Assembly: GCA_945859605.1 (NCBI GenBank)
Contig: OX243822.1
Location: forward strand, 20,540,341 to 20,604,340
Direction: 5' to 3'
From: Lumbricus rubellus
Taxonomy: Eukaryota; Annelida; Clitellata; Crassiclitellata; Lumbricidae
Length of the DNA: 64,000 bases
Shown: positions 1-9,879 of the stretch, piece by piece
Numbering within the stretch: position 1 is the first letter of the stretch
Layout: every line of letters starts with the position of its first letter
Notes under the pieces: generated by a model
Told to the model about the DNA's origin: nothing
Database searches by the model: none
What the model saw: the letters and a program-made list of their open reading frames with translations, nothing else
Made by a program: the position numbers and the translations under genes

Positions 1-738
1 TGCCGTTGCTGAAGCTTGCTTCAATACAACACGGCACTGTCATGTGTCATGCCAAGCAAGCATTATCTCAATCCAAGACCACATAGCGGCGGCAACGGTC
101 ATAATCACTTCAGAAAGCGGTGGTTATGGTAACTTGACTCCATCGCAGGGGTAGAAAGTCATGCCTTAGCATTAGGATACGTGTGTAAATTTACAATAAT
201 TTTGTTACAGATAGTCAAATGCTGTTACTCTGTTGCTTGTCTTTCAGTTGTTTAACCCAACCGTAAAGAAAAGACGATGAAAACTAAAGAGATGATTTGT
301 TAGATATTCTACTAAAACTTTGGTGACGATGATTGCGCAAATGAAGACGTAGGCTATATAGGTTTCTTCTTTAAAATTTTCCAACATTTCTTATATTTTA
401 GCGATGTTAGGCTACACGGTTGTAGCAATGTTGTAGCCTAGAGAATTGCAAATATGAAGGACAACAATAATTATCAGCATCAGAAACTGTAGGTAATAGA
501 GTTCGGAGCCGATACATGGTCATGCAGTGCAGAACTGTTTGTAGGAGCCAGATATGTAAGCGTTTGTACACAACAGCGCAAAAATATTGACTTGCAACTT
601 TAAAGCCGTTAGCTTGCCAGCAGCCAAGAAGGGAAGACGGCGTGTGAGTCGTGTAGGAACATCATCATCTTCAGACATAGGCTTGCAGAGTACCATTTCA
701 ATCGTCTGTATGCTGTATTTGCACGAACAATCCAAACC

Positions 739-744
739 AATAAA
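739..744 (+). promoter_or_regulatory. Candidate polyadenylation signal AATAAA
   Basis: AATAAA lies about 340 bases after the acceptor-like ATTTTAG at about 400, in the module downstream of an SRCR gene. The copy 2 module has the same signal at 45661-45670, so it may end the transcript of the preceding SRCR gene. The position is conserved between units; its use is inferred. Confidence 0.35.
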
Positions 745-924
745 CAAAGTTTACTACTCTATGTTTTATCTTTATATCTGTCAGGTTTGCATATAATAGG
801 CTAAATATATACGTGTATATATAATGTGTATATATATATATATATATATTTATCAATATTCATATGTCATTATGTCAGTCTATTGCGATGCCTAATCTTT
901 TAGTATTTTTTCTTATTCATGGCA

Positions 925-1132
925 TTTGCTATGACGCCGATTTAAGATCGCTACTCAGAAGCGCTCCCGACTACACCGCGGACACTGTGTCAAAGTTTCA
1001 CGCCAAAGCGCATGGGCAATTGTGAGTGAAGGACTTGCTCAAGGTGCATACGCAGCGACCTGATATAGATTCGAACCTTGAACCTTCCAGCTCGAGGACA
1101 CCGAACCCACCCCTACACCACTGCGCCCCATA
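925..1132 (-). mobile_element. tRNA-derived SINE, minus strand
   Basis: Read on the minus strand it starts TGGGGCGCAGTGGTGTAG, an A-box-like stretch, then has a B box related to GGTTCGAATC, and ends in the 'GCGCTTTGGCGTGAAAC...GGGAGCGCTTCTGAGTAG' tail. At least six relatives occur in the window (5265-5470, 32550-32755, 44771-44985, 45780-45985, 47080-47232, 63501-63680), so it is a dispersed repeat, not a tRNA gene. Confidence 0.75.
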
Positions 1133-1588
1133 ACGTGCCTTTTTTATTTGACGTTGTGTTAAGTAAAGTTAGTAAACAACTTCAGAATTAATGTTAATAA
1201 GGCTTCAAACCGTGCACTCGTCCGCAATGTAGGATAGCGTCAAACCGATTCAAAGACAAAAATTATTGAAGAGCCTGACGTAAAAACCGGTTTTTGCAAT
1301 TTTAAGCCTACAGCTTTAGGAAAATCAGTTTTGATGAGGCCTACCCTGTATCTTTGCAAGTTTCCCGTTTATTGAAAGAAATGAATAGACCTAATGAGAT
1401 AATTTCAAAAGCATGAAGGCCGTCATCTATTCGCAATCGATCAACTCAAATGCTCAATTCATTATAGTTCCACTGCTCGCTAATAACTTAATGAGATGCT
1501 TAAGAGCAATAAATCTGGTTATTGCACTGCAACCTAGAGTGATGGAAATTTGCTCAAAAATTAATTAAACCTTGTAATTGCACGAACA

Positions 1589-2005
1589 ACATATGGTGCT
1601 GAGTGCTGGACAATGATGGGTACGGATAGGAAAAGAATAGAGGCCTTTGAAATGTGGACGTGGAGGCGAATGTTAAAAATAAGTTGGAGAGACAAAATCA
1701 CAAATCAGGCAGTCTTGGAAAGGGCAGGGGTGAAGAGAGAACTACTACAATCAATAAGCAGGGGAAAGCATCGGTGGCTGGGCCACATACTTAAAGGAGA
1801 GGGTATGTTGGTGACGTTGCTGGAGGGACGTATGGAGGGAAAGGCAACGAGAGGCAGAAGAAGATTAAATATGCTGAGCGATCTGGATAATGGAGACGTA
1901 TATGGTAACACCAAGAGGAAGGCGCAGGACAGAGCGGGATGGCGGCGGTCGGAGAGGATCACCGGATTGTCCACGTCACAAACCTGCTCAACAGCAGAAG
2001 ACTGA
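1589..2005 (+). pseudogene. LINE fragment, C-terminal end of the reverse-transcriptase polyprotein
   Basis: A 130-codon frame beginning at 1613, extendable upstream to a YGAECWT block near 1591, reads FEMWTWRRMLKISWRDKITN, then RWLGHIL and GRRRLNML, ending near AGWRRSE. This succession (WCWRRML-SWxDxxTN, RWLGHxxR, GRPR, WRR) is the usual C-terminal tail of many animal non-LTR retrotransposon polyproteins. No reverse-transcriptase palm or endonuclease lies upstream, so it is a dead 3' remnant. The clade is not assigned. Confidence 0.7.
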
Positions 2006-2149
2006 AGAGTATTGCACGAAATTGGTAATAATGATCTTCAATTAGTCAAAAATCTGGTTGACAGACACTGGCTAATCTAATCTAAATTTATGCAGTCATC
2101 TTAATTATCATCAATCTTAACTAATAACAGAACAGACAGTCTGCGATAC

Positions 2150-2260
2150 AACGGTGCTAGTTAAGCAGACTACAAAGAATGTCTATCGTACGGGCGCTTC
2201 GAGAATCGAACTCGTAGCCGCTTATCTCCACGCCAATGTGTAATCTAATGCGTCGTATGA
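2150..2260 (-). mobile_element. tRNA-like short repeat (probable SINE head)
   Basis: The minus strand carries GAGTTCGATTCTC, a B-box/T-arm-like sequence, about 50 bases after a purine-rich A-box-like segment. Pairing is not good enough for a convincing tRNA, so a tRNA-derived repeat is preferred. Confidence 0.35.
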
Positions 2261-2286
2261 TACACCCTGTTATAATTCAGTAATTT

Positions 2287-2400
2287 CAAGAAAAACTCAA
2301 TACTTTGGTGTTTGGTATTATGGAAGGGACGAACATAAGGGGACGTTTCTTCGGAGAATGGAAGGACGACATCGCAGAATGGTGTGGAAACAGATCACTG
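2287..2400 (+). pseudogene. LINE C-terminal fragment (LVFGIMEGT-type)
   Basis: The sequence encodes a peptide of the form VFGIMEGTNIRGRFFGEWKD, the GRxxxEWxDD tail of non-LTR polyproteins. A longer relative is at 47860-48060, in the equivalent place of unit 3, so the insertion may predate that duplication. Confidence 0.5.
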
Positions 2401-2499
2401 CAGAAATTGAACCATACAGAAAAAAAGTAACAAACAAATGGACGTCATTCGGCAAATGTTTCGCCAAAAAAGTTGATGACCTTTTTTTTAGTCCTCAAC

Positions 2500-2690
2500 T
2501 TGAACATTGAATCGGTGGCACGTTCCATACAATTTTCCAATTTTCCGAATAGGGGGGGGGCAATATCTATTACACCCATATTCGTATTGCTAATTTCAGA
2601 CCAAATGGGGGGGCCACGTTCCATGGCAATTTGAAATGGGGGGCCACGGCCGGATTGGCTCCCCCCTGGATCCGCCCCTGTCAATAGCAG
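2500..2690. mobile_element. MITE fragment with a GGATCCGCCCCTG end
   Basis: The right edge reads CCCCCCTGGATCCGCCCCTG, a terminus style common to hAT-related elements whose ends start CAGGGGCGGATC. No matching left terminus was found, so it is listed as a fragment. Confidence 0.35.
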
Positions 2691-3625
2691 CATTGATGTC
2701 ACTTAACATGGAGAGCAGGGCTGTTTCAGTTGAATGGAAAGCGCGAAAATCAGATTGGCGAGAGGGGAGAAGACCACATGATTCAAGTTAAGGAAGAATC
2801 TGAATGGAAACCAGACGCTCAAGAGTTTTAGAAAGAAAAGTGCAGGTTGGAAATAGGCCGATAGTTTCGACGGTGACTAGTGTCAAGATTAGTTTTCTTA
2901 ATAGGCCTAAGTGAAGGAAAACCCTAAGCACGTTTTTGAGAAGCAGGAACAGAACCCTCAACAAGTGATCTATTGAAAAGATAGAGAAAGAAAGGAGCAA
3001 GTTCATCAAGCATAATTATGTCAATAATAATAAATGGGCGGAAGTGGGTCAAGTTCACATGATCTAAGATTAACACTTGAAAAAACCGTTTGTAGCTCGG
3101 CATCTGTAATGGACTCATAGCCATCAAGAACAGAAGACGTACATGTAGTTGTGAACTAAGGTGGTGTTGAATCAGCTGTTGCAGCACGGAGAGAGTTTGT
3201 CTTTTGTGTTGAGCATGTCGAGGAAATCATCAGCAGAGTACTGCGTGTGTACAGCGTGTGACTCAAACATGTGCAGTGAGCACAGTTTTTCTAGTGTTAT
3301 GAGCACAGACGGCATGGCATGTCAGGATGAAAGCAAGGCATGAATAGAGCACCAAGATTATTAGAACGTTCAATTTACCAAAGTAGTCTAAGTAAGAGAA
3401 AACTAAATGTTCAATACGACAATAGCATGGGCCTATAGACTGACATAAACTTCAATTTCGGTGCTCAAGGAGTTACTTACTTGCAGACTTTTGCATATTT
3501 TGTATAGTTTGGCATAAACAATCTACCAGCAGAAATATCGGGGAATTGATTTCATCATCGATATCGTTTTTACATAAATATTTTCAGATTATTGCAACAA
3601 TGTAGGCTAGTGCGCTATTTTCAAA

Positions 3626-3881
3626 ACGTTATCTATTGAGAGTAAAACACCTGTTCCAATCACAAACCGGTGAATTTCAGGCCTTCTGCCTGTGGTATCA
3701 GAAGTTCTTAGAAGAGATAAGATCGTCTGACGAGCCTACTAGGGGCCACCTGGTAGGTTACTTAGACGATATTAGCCTATCTCTTCTGATAACATGATTT
3801 GGAAGGAACAGAAAATACTATATATAGCAGCTGCTGTTGACCGACTATATTATTATAAAACTTCACAGAGCTACGTTAGAC
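3626..3881 (+). promoter_or_regulatory. Proximal promoter of SRCR copy 1
   Basis: This block is conserved before all three signal-peptide exons (also 23985-24166 and 49331-49574), unlike surrounding DNA. Visible elements are ACGTTATCT, an E-box-like CACCTG next to CCAAT in AACACCTGTTCCAATCAC, GATA-type words in CTTCTGATAAC, and in this copy a TATA box. Copy 1 has an extra inverted copy of the GATA segment. Conservation is seen; binding by GATA, bHLH or NF-Y factors is inferred from motif shape only. Confidence 0.6.
3819..3826 (+). promoter_or_regulatory. TATA box of SRCR copy 1
   Basis: TATATATA lies in AAAATACTATATATAG, about 56 bases before the start codon. Copy 3 has TATATAAATA at the matching place (about 49470); copy 2 lacks the segment. 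Confidence 0.55.
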
Positions 3882-3936
3882 ATGGGAGCGTTTGATTACG
3901 TCGCTTGCTGCTTCGCGCTATTTGCTTTTTGTACAG
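3882..3936 (+). CDS. SRCR copy 1, exon 1 (signal peptide)
   Basis: The 55-base exon encodes MGAFDYVACCFALFAFCT plus one base (phase 1) and ends ACAG|GTTGGT. The start is chosen because it is the first ATG after the conserved TATA segment and the peptide is conserved in copies 2 and 3. The hydrophobic run VACCFALFAF fits a cleaved signal sequence. It is too short to be found as an isolated reading frame. Confidence 0.8.
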
Positions 3937-4394
3937 GTTGGTCAAATATTTTGCATGATGAGGAATCGTGAAATTAAAGATCGGATGGAAGAAGAATGAC
4001 CCCACATTGGATCAGCGCATATAGACTCTGCTTGCACTATTTTATGAACACATGAAAACAGCTCTTCTCTTTCAGGATTTGGCTGTGTGCAATTCTGCGT
4101 CTTGCAGTTTTCTAGCAGGAGCAATATACATGTATTATTATAGAGGCTCTGAATGGACGGATGAATGACTAAAAGAAGAAGGAAGGGAATTGGGTTGGGA
4201 TGAAAGGAGGAAAGAATTACATGGAACCCAAAATTTAAAATAATATAGAGCAGTACTCAATCTTGAGTAAAACAAATTTATTTGGAAGGATAAAAGAATA
4301 GATGCATGGATAGAGAGATAGATAAATGCGGGAAACTGCTAAATAAAATGAATGAGCGAAAGAGTTGATAGACAATTATTACGGGATAACGCAT

Positions 4395-4490
4395 AGTAAG
4401 AATCTCTTAGATTAATGGAGCGCGGTTATGTAGGGGTATATCCGGTGCCATGGAACCGGAAGGCTGCTTTAGGACTGACTTGAAGAATTG
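4395..4490 (+). mobile_element. SINE fragment, tRNA-derived
   Basis: GAGCGCGGTTATGTAGGGGTATATCCGGTGC matches the head of the fuller SINE at 55300-55425 in unit 3, which has a clear GGTTCGAATCC B box. In unit 1 the B box and tail are missing. Confidence 0.5.
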
Positions 4491-4526
4491 CTCTAGTCTT
4501 CCTATAGTTGATATCAAAATTTGAAC

Positions 4527-4795
4527 CCGGTGTAAAGGTTTCAAATTACTCCCTCCTAAACATTACCACTCTGAAAACTGTAATTTGCATCAATCATCTC
4601 ATTTATTGCACTAAAATATCAGAAACATCACCACGCTTCTTGTTTTGGTCTGAAGATTTTCGTCTGTCATCCCACTTCGTGGTTTGTTTTCAATATTTTC
4701 ACCTGTAACTAAAATACTAAATCGCCGCAGAAGTTACATGGAGAAATGGCTTCGAGGCGATTATTTTCACCGGTGCTTACACGTCTTTCTTCACT
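4527..4795. mobile_element. Foldback MITE of the CCGGTGTAAAGG family, partial
   Basis: It begins CCGGTGTAAAGGTTTCA and contains the CATTACC, TGCACTA and CCCACTTCGTGGTTTG blocks of the complete palindromes at 24655-25113 and 25398-25861, ending TTCACCGG. Only about one arm remains. Unit 3 lacks the element at the matching place (near 56833: TTGAACCCGAAGTTTAGCC), so that site is empty. Confidence 0.65.
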
Positions 4796-4933
4796 TAGCG
4801 TTCTCCTAACTAATCTATAATTATTACTGGCATGCATCGATTCAGCTAGACGAAGAAAACAAACATTCACGTGCCTTGTCGATCAGAATTTTGTCCTAAC
4901 AGTAGGCCTATGAATTAATTTCTAATTAATTTT

Positions 4934-4946
4934 TGGTTAATTAATT
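4934..4946. other. Empty insertion site equivalent to LTR element 1
   Basis: The sequence TTAATTAATTGTTTTAGCGGATC is uninterrupted here, whereas in unit 2 the 26039-32230 retrotransposon sits inside it with TAATT duplicated. Unit 3 is also uninterrupted near 57012. This supports insertion after duplication of the unit. Confidence 0.8.
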
Positions 4947-5149
4947 GTTTTAGCGGATCTGGTTCCTGAAGGAAGGAATGACGTCGTTACACCTTTTACC
5001 GGTTTGTTGAAAAAAGCTCAATTCTTTCAAACGACTGCTTTGATGATTTTGATGGTGATGCGGATCACAAAGAAGCTATAAAATAATAATATCATGCCCA
5101 TGATAATGACATGTTAGAAATGATGACGACTCTGACGACAAAAATAGTG

Positions 5150-5245
5150 GCAAAAACGATATGGTGATGATGACTATGATGATCATTATGATGATGACAA
5201 CGATGTCGATGACGAAGATGATGACCAACATGATAAATAATAATG
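5150..5245. repeat. ATG/GAT-rich trinucleotide tract
   Basis: An imperfect GATGAT/ATGATG tract. Unit 2 (32400-32515) and unit 3 (57130-57240 and 57970-58000) have the same tract, so it belongs to the ancestral unit. Peptides read through it are low-complexity and not taken as genes. Confidence 0.7.
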
Positions 5246-5264
5246 GTTTTGTTTGTATGCGCAT

Positions 5265-5470
5265 TTGTTATGGCGTCCCTTCAAGCTCGCAACTCAGAGG
5301 CGCTGCCGACTACAGCGCCTACACTGCATCGGAGTTTCACGCCGAAGCGCTGAGCAATTGCGAGTGAAGGGCTTGCCCAAGGTCCCAGCGCGGCGCCTTG
5401 AGGTGGATTCGAACTTGCAACCCTCAGGCTACAAGGCGACGAACATACCCTCTACACCACCGCACCCCAC
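5265..5470 (-). mobile_element. tRNA-derived SINE, minus strand
   Basis: Read on the minus strand it starts TGGGGTGCGGTGGTGTAG, has a GGTTGCAAGTTCGAATCC B-box region and ends in GCGCTTCGGCGTGAAACTCC followed by the GAGCGCCTCTGAG tail. The unit 2 copy is at 32550-32755, so the insertion is older than the unit 1/2 split. Confidence 0.75.
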
Positions 5471-5573
5471 AATGGGGTAATGAATATGGTGACGATAATG
5501 ACGATGTTGCTGAAGACGAGATCTCAGAACGCAAACATGCAGATGCTAAAAAATGAGCTTGCGCCTGTTGGGA

Positions 5574-6124
5574 TTCCTAATCGTAATCGTAATCGTAATC
5601 TCCTAATTTCTAAAGCGCCACTCAAAAGCTAAGATCGAAGCACCGGCTTATTCACGAGCGCTTCGTTAAGTCAAAAGGTTGTCCGTGAGAGTAGTCCGTG
5701 GTGGTCCGGGTCGAGTTACCGTAAGATTAGAGGGGTGGAACAGCTACTAAGGTGGGTGTCGTCTGAGCCGGGAATTGGAGGGTGGAGAATCGGATGAGAA
5801 AGAGTAAGAGTTCTTGAAAAGGAGTGTCTTAAGTTTCGAATGAAAAGCCCGAGGTGTGATGGATAGAGGAGCCTGAGGAAGGTGTTGGTGTGTGATTAGT
5901 AATGATGGTGTAGGAACAAAAAAAGGATCAGAACTCAGCAGGCAGATCATTCCAAAGGCGCGGTGCTGAGTTGGATATGGCTTGGTTGGAGAACTTGAGA
6001 TGACTATTGACCGGCGAACGAGAGAGTGTAAGGCAGGTGGACGATCGCGTAGAACGGGTTGGTTGGATCGCGAACAGTTCGCGAAGATATCTGGGCTGAG
6101 AGCACTGCAATGAGTTGTAGGTTA
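5574..6124 (-). pseudogene. LINE 3' fragment (CR1/L2-like), minus strand, with target duplication
   Basis: On the minus strand there is a YLRELFAIQPTRSTRSS segment followed by SAPRLWNDLPAEF and, after a frame break, FHSKLKTLLFKN. This order (YLxxLL, RS, APxLWNxLP, FKxxLKTxLF) is the C-terminus of CR1/L2-like polyproteins. The element ends in a TAATCG repeat (about 5577-5600), the expected 3' tail. Both sides carry GGGATTC (5570-5576 and 6147-6153), a probable target duplication. The frame is broken, so no function is expected. Confidence 0.65.
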
Positions 6125-6263
6125 AGGAAAGAACTTTGAAGTGGGATTCGCCTCTGACCTATAATCGCGGTAATGATCGTCGAAGCTGACGCGATCGGTG
6201 GCTTTCTGCACCCTCCTTAGTCCCTTGCCAACAATATACAACTTTGATCCCATTGAATATATG

Positions 6264-6849
6264 GGTATCCGGTCAAAATCGCGCACACAAAACCACGCAC
6301 ACAAAACCGCGCGCACAAAACCGCGATTCCCAAAACCGCGCACGCTCATTACCGCGCACGATCATAACCGCATTCAGGTATTTCAACATTCATCCAGCTT
6401 CTATGTCAGATCTAAAAATACCTTCATCCAGCTTCCATTTCTTATGCGTTATTTAGTCAATCCAGCTTCTATTTCATATCTAAGAATACCTTCATCCAGC
6501 TTCCATTTCTCAAGCTCTGGACCAGTTGTCTGTAGACCAATTTTCGTTAGACCAGTTGCCTGTAGACAAGTTGTCGTTTGACGAGTTGTCTGTAGACACC
6601 GCTTAAATAGAAGTTGGATGAAGGTATTTTTACTTTTTTAGATCTGGCATAGAAGCTTGATGCATGTTGAAATACTTGAATGCGGCTATGATCGTGCGCG
6701 GTAATGACCGTGCGCGGTAATGATCGTGCGGTAATGAGCGTGCGCGGTAATGAGCGTGCGCGGTTTTGTGAATCGCAGTTTTGTGTGCGCGGTTTTGTGC
6801 GCGCGGTTTTGTGCGCGCGGTTTTGTGCGCGCGGCTTTGATAGTAAACC
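6264..6849. mobile_element. Foldback element A (inverted arrays of a GCGCACAAAACC word)
   Basis: Left end GGTATCCGGTCAAAATCG and right end (complement) GGTTTACTATCAAAGCCG are inverted to each other. Inside lie tandem words: GCGCACAAAACCGC and CATTACCGCGCACGAT on the left, and their complements GCGCGGTAATGA and GCGGTTTTGTGC on the right. A core with repeated CATCCAGCTTC/TACCTTCATCC words surrounds a centre with CCAGTTGTCTGTAGA repeats. Flanks: GAATATATG at 6255-6263, and the same word with a 4-base insertion after 6849. Unit 2 has an empty site near 34535 (TTGAATATATGCTACTCC). It has no coding capacity, so it would be moved in trans. Confidence 0.8.
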
Positions 6850-6948
6850 GAATATAATTATGCTACTCCACCCGATGGCTATATCTCTAAGGCCTACTCA
6901 CCAACGCCTCTGCAGTCCAAAACCATTTCTTTTTTGTTTTCTTCGTAG

Positions 6949-7093
6949 ACTTCGCTGTGAGACTCGTCGATGGAGATGACCATACGCAGGGTCGCTTTGA
7001 GTTGTTGGCCATCAGCGGTGCATGGGGAACGGTCTGTGATGCAGGATTCTCAGAGATTGATGCAGAAGTCGCCTGCGTCAGTCTTGGGTTTGA
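6949..7093 (+). CDS. SRCR copy 1, exon 2 (first half of SRCR domain 1)
   Basis: The exon follows TTCTTCGTAG and reads in phase 1 to VRLVDGDDHTQGRFEL, AWGTVCDAGFSEIDAEVACV and SLGFE, ending GA|GTACGT in phase 2. The two cysteines are the first two of the group A pattern. It has one codon more (a second L in FELLAISG) than copies 2 and 3. Homologous exons are at 34631-34772 and 58105-58246. Confidence 0.88.
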
Positions 7094-7800
7094 GTACGTC
7101 GTAACCGTAATAGTAAAAATCAAATTCATAAAGCGCTATATAATATGCACGTAGGCTAGAATTATGAAGTTCCTATTTTACTCATTGATGGGACTCCTAT
7201 CACCCATGTAGCATAGGCATACACAAAGGTTTGGTCGTATACATCAGCCATGCAGTATTAATCACAATATGGTTGTGGTGCGGTCTGGGGAAACGGGGCT
7301 TACATGTATGTCGCACGGTAGCATTTTGAGATAATGGCCGATTTCTGTGCACTGGGTGTCAGAGGTCGATTTTTACTTTTTTGCATTTTCATTACATGTA
7401 AGTACACTGTGTTATCTAATTATTCGCCAAGTATCAAAGCTAAAATCTGTCTGCAAATATTTTAAATTAATTTTATTTGTGATTGTTGTATGTTTAAAAA
7501 GTGTCAAAAGCGGATTTAGTAGTGCGTATTCAAATCATTGCCGTCGGTCATTATAACCTTTGACCCTTATTGAACTTGGTATCCTCTGAAAGCTGAATAA
7601 TATTAATTTTGCGTTATCGTGATCAGATTTGTGATGCATATCTTTAAAATTTATATGATGTGTTCAACTAATTGCAATTGACGTTTGTGCTCTACCTAGG
7701 GTCCGGAATATCTTCCGCCGGTGTCGCGGAATATTCTACCCCCGCCCCCATAAAAGCTAATCGGGAGGGGGGGCGAAATATGCCGGGTATAGAGTACATG
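7094..7800. other. Intron, no recognisable feature
   Basis: AT-rich intron sequence. The first 120 bases after the donor match units 2 (34773-34900) and 3 (58247-58390). Nothing coding or repetitive is seen beyond a C-rich stretch near 7735-7770. Confidence 0.6.
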
Positions 7801-7809
7801 TATATGCCA

Positions 7810-8290
7810 TGTCATGTCAATACGCCGACGTCGCTACGCGACGGTTTGCTACATGAGTGGACCAAAGTACTCCAGCAAGATCTATCCTTTACAGTCCGCA
7901 ATAGCGCCGCTCCTGATAAACCTGTCCACAGCGTGATGTTATCAAGCCAGCATAGGCCTACTCTAGGTCTACCGCGACCGCGAACACCCTGCACCAATTT
8001 CGTCATGACACTATTTTCAATATTGTCCTGCTGTCACAGGATGTGACCAAAGTATCGTAATTTCCGAATTTTGACATGACCTATAATAACTCGCTTTTTG
8101 TCCGTGCTAATTTGTAACTCGTTCATCAGTCAACATTTCTGTCCATGAAATACATGTACGTAGTAGTTTCCTAATGCATTTGTTTTCGAAAGTCTGTAGT
8201 CTTTCCTCCTCCTTCTTTAGAGTCCACGTATCACAACCGTATGTTGCCACTGGCCACACTAAGGCATCGTAAAGTGATAATTAAGTTTTC
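7810..8290 (-). pseudogene. LINE C-terminal fragment, minus strand
   Basis: The minus strand gives, in two frames, a YGCDTWTLKK-type segment then TKLVQGVRGRGRPRVGLCWL with DNITLWTGLS. This is the RRGRPRxxWxDNIxxW tail of non-LTR polyproteins. Frame breaks and the missing catalytic domain mark it as a relic. Confidence 0.55.
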
Positions 8291-8456
8291 TCTTTATAAC
8301 TACAACTGTCCTTGTTTCAATTTGAATTGATTACCAACTTCAATTTGTACAACAATTAGGCCATAGATATTTATATAGCACAGCTTTAACATCTTTGTTT
8401 GGTGTCCAAATTTGTGAAACTTCTACCTCGTTTTTCTCGGAATTCACAAAAATGGA

Positions 8457-9054
8457 CAGTGTCGTTGAAAGTATCAGGCAAATGTACTTAAGTAAAAGTA
8501 AAAGTAAAGTGGATTTTAATTACTTAAGTAAAAGTAAAAGTACTCATCACAAATTTCACTTAAGTAAAAGTAAAAAGTATCCTCTTCCAATAATACTTTT
8601 AAAGTAAAAAGTAAAAGTACCGAGCCTTTCTATAACTCAATTGATTATTAACCTTTAAAAATACTAAATTCTCGAAATGGTTATCATTGAGTCTAGTACG
8701 CACGCTTCTGATTCATTTGAGCACAATGCACAGCTGAAAAGTCGTTCTGCTGCAGATATGGCAGTGCATCCAGCGTGCACCACCATCGAAAATCTATTTT
8801 TAGGCATGCAAATTTGAGTAAGATGTCTTAGCTTAGCGAAACGAAATGTTAATTAACGCTTTGAAGTAACGAACATTGTAACGAGTGTCGCATAAATTGT
8901 AACGAAGTAAAAGTACTGAAATACGGGTAAAATTTTACTTCGTTGAAAGTAAAAGTATTTTTATTTTGTCGATACTTCGTTACATGTGAAAGTACTCAAA
9001 CTTTTACTTAAGTACAGTAACGCGTTACTTTTACTTCATTGCTGTACAACACTG
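8457..9054. mobile_element. Non-autonomous hAT element with AAGTAAAAGTA repeats
   Basis: Ends are CAGTGTCGTTG and, on the complement, CAGTGTTGTACAG. Flanks carry a perfect 8-bp duplication AAAATGGA (8449-8456 and 9055-9062), the hAT signature. The interior is made of ACTTAAGTAAAAGTAAAAG words on both strands. There is no transposase. Elements with such ends and words are widespread in animals; assignment to hAT rests on the 8-bp duplication and CAGTG ends. Confidence 0.85.
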
Positions 9055-9629
9055 AAAATGGACATACGCTAAGATGACTCTCAGGCGACGACATGTGGAA
9101 TTTGACCTGGCTACCTGAATATTAAATTGATCAACCGATATTTATTCGGAACTTTTAGGCTATACAGATGACTGAAAATAGGACGTACACATGAATATAG
9201 TTCGATTTTAGCTCATAATTATAGCAAAATATCTTAAAACTTCGTTGAACCAAGCATTCATTTATTACCCTCCGTTCATCCGCGCGTGTATTATTCACAC
9301 ACGTGTAACAGTATTGTCACAACATTGTGCGCATATTATACGAAATATTCGTCGAAATATAATAATTTTATAATTATAGTTAACAACTGTGGCAATTAAA
9401 AACATTATGAATATAATAGGGTCTACAACTAATGATTAGACAATTGAAATTTGAGAAATGAATATGAAACCAAATTACTCCATTACTGGTTCACATTAAC
9501 TACGGTACATTACTGGTTCAGGCCTGCATCCTGCTCGACCACTTAATCTCATGCTCACATTTGCTGCTGACACTTACCTCCTTATAGGATCCGCTGAGGC
9601 TAAGAAAATTTCATCTGAACTGTACTTGA

Positions 9630-9870
9630 TCTACACTTGGGCCCAGGGCCTACTATCCCCCCCTGTAAGGTGGAAGCAATCCCCCCCTAGAATTTTTTTT
9701 ACCTATGTTGCTCGCGCCGAAGGCGCGTTGCTGCAAGTGCCGAAGGCACGAAGCCCATTCCGACTAGGGGGTTTGGGGGAGCGTCGTAAGCTCCCCCAGC
9801 GGGGTCTGGGGCGGAGCCCCAGCCACCAACGCATTTTTAGCTATGTTGACCTCAACTGGAGCCCTTTTTA
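9630..9870. repeat. GC-rich inverted-word repeat, unclassified
   Basis: Short hairpins follow one another: GCGCCGAAGGCGCG, GTGCCGAAGGCAC, GAGCGTCGTAAGCTCCCCC and GGGGCGGAGCCCC, in otherwise AT-rich intron DNA. The composition differs sharply from the neighbourhood. It may be an inserted element, but no ends or target duplication were found. Confidence 0.35.
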
Positions 9871-9879
9871 AGGCTCTTT

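Larger units (their letters stand above)
1..1560 (+). repeat. Downstream module of an SRCR unit lying left of the window
   Basis: This stretch matches the DNA that follows the last SRCR exon of copy 2 (about 44640-46330) and, for its first 900 bases, of copy 1 (20820-21500). Shared landmarks include the start with TGCCGTTGCTGA, the TTTACAATAAT block, the block around the acceptor-like ATTTTAG near 400, and the AATAGACCTAATGAG block near 1385. Since each such module follows an SRCR gene, a further gene copy is expected just left of the window. No intact protein is seen here. The small reading frame present in the copy 2 module is broken by stops in this one. Confidence 0.75.

Noticed and set aside
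2788..3343. Candidate upstream genes before SRCR copy 1
   Set aside because: Short overlapping frames on both strands without family features; the region is conserved with unit 3 only as DNA.
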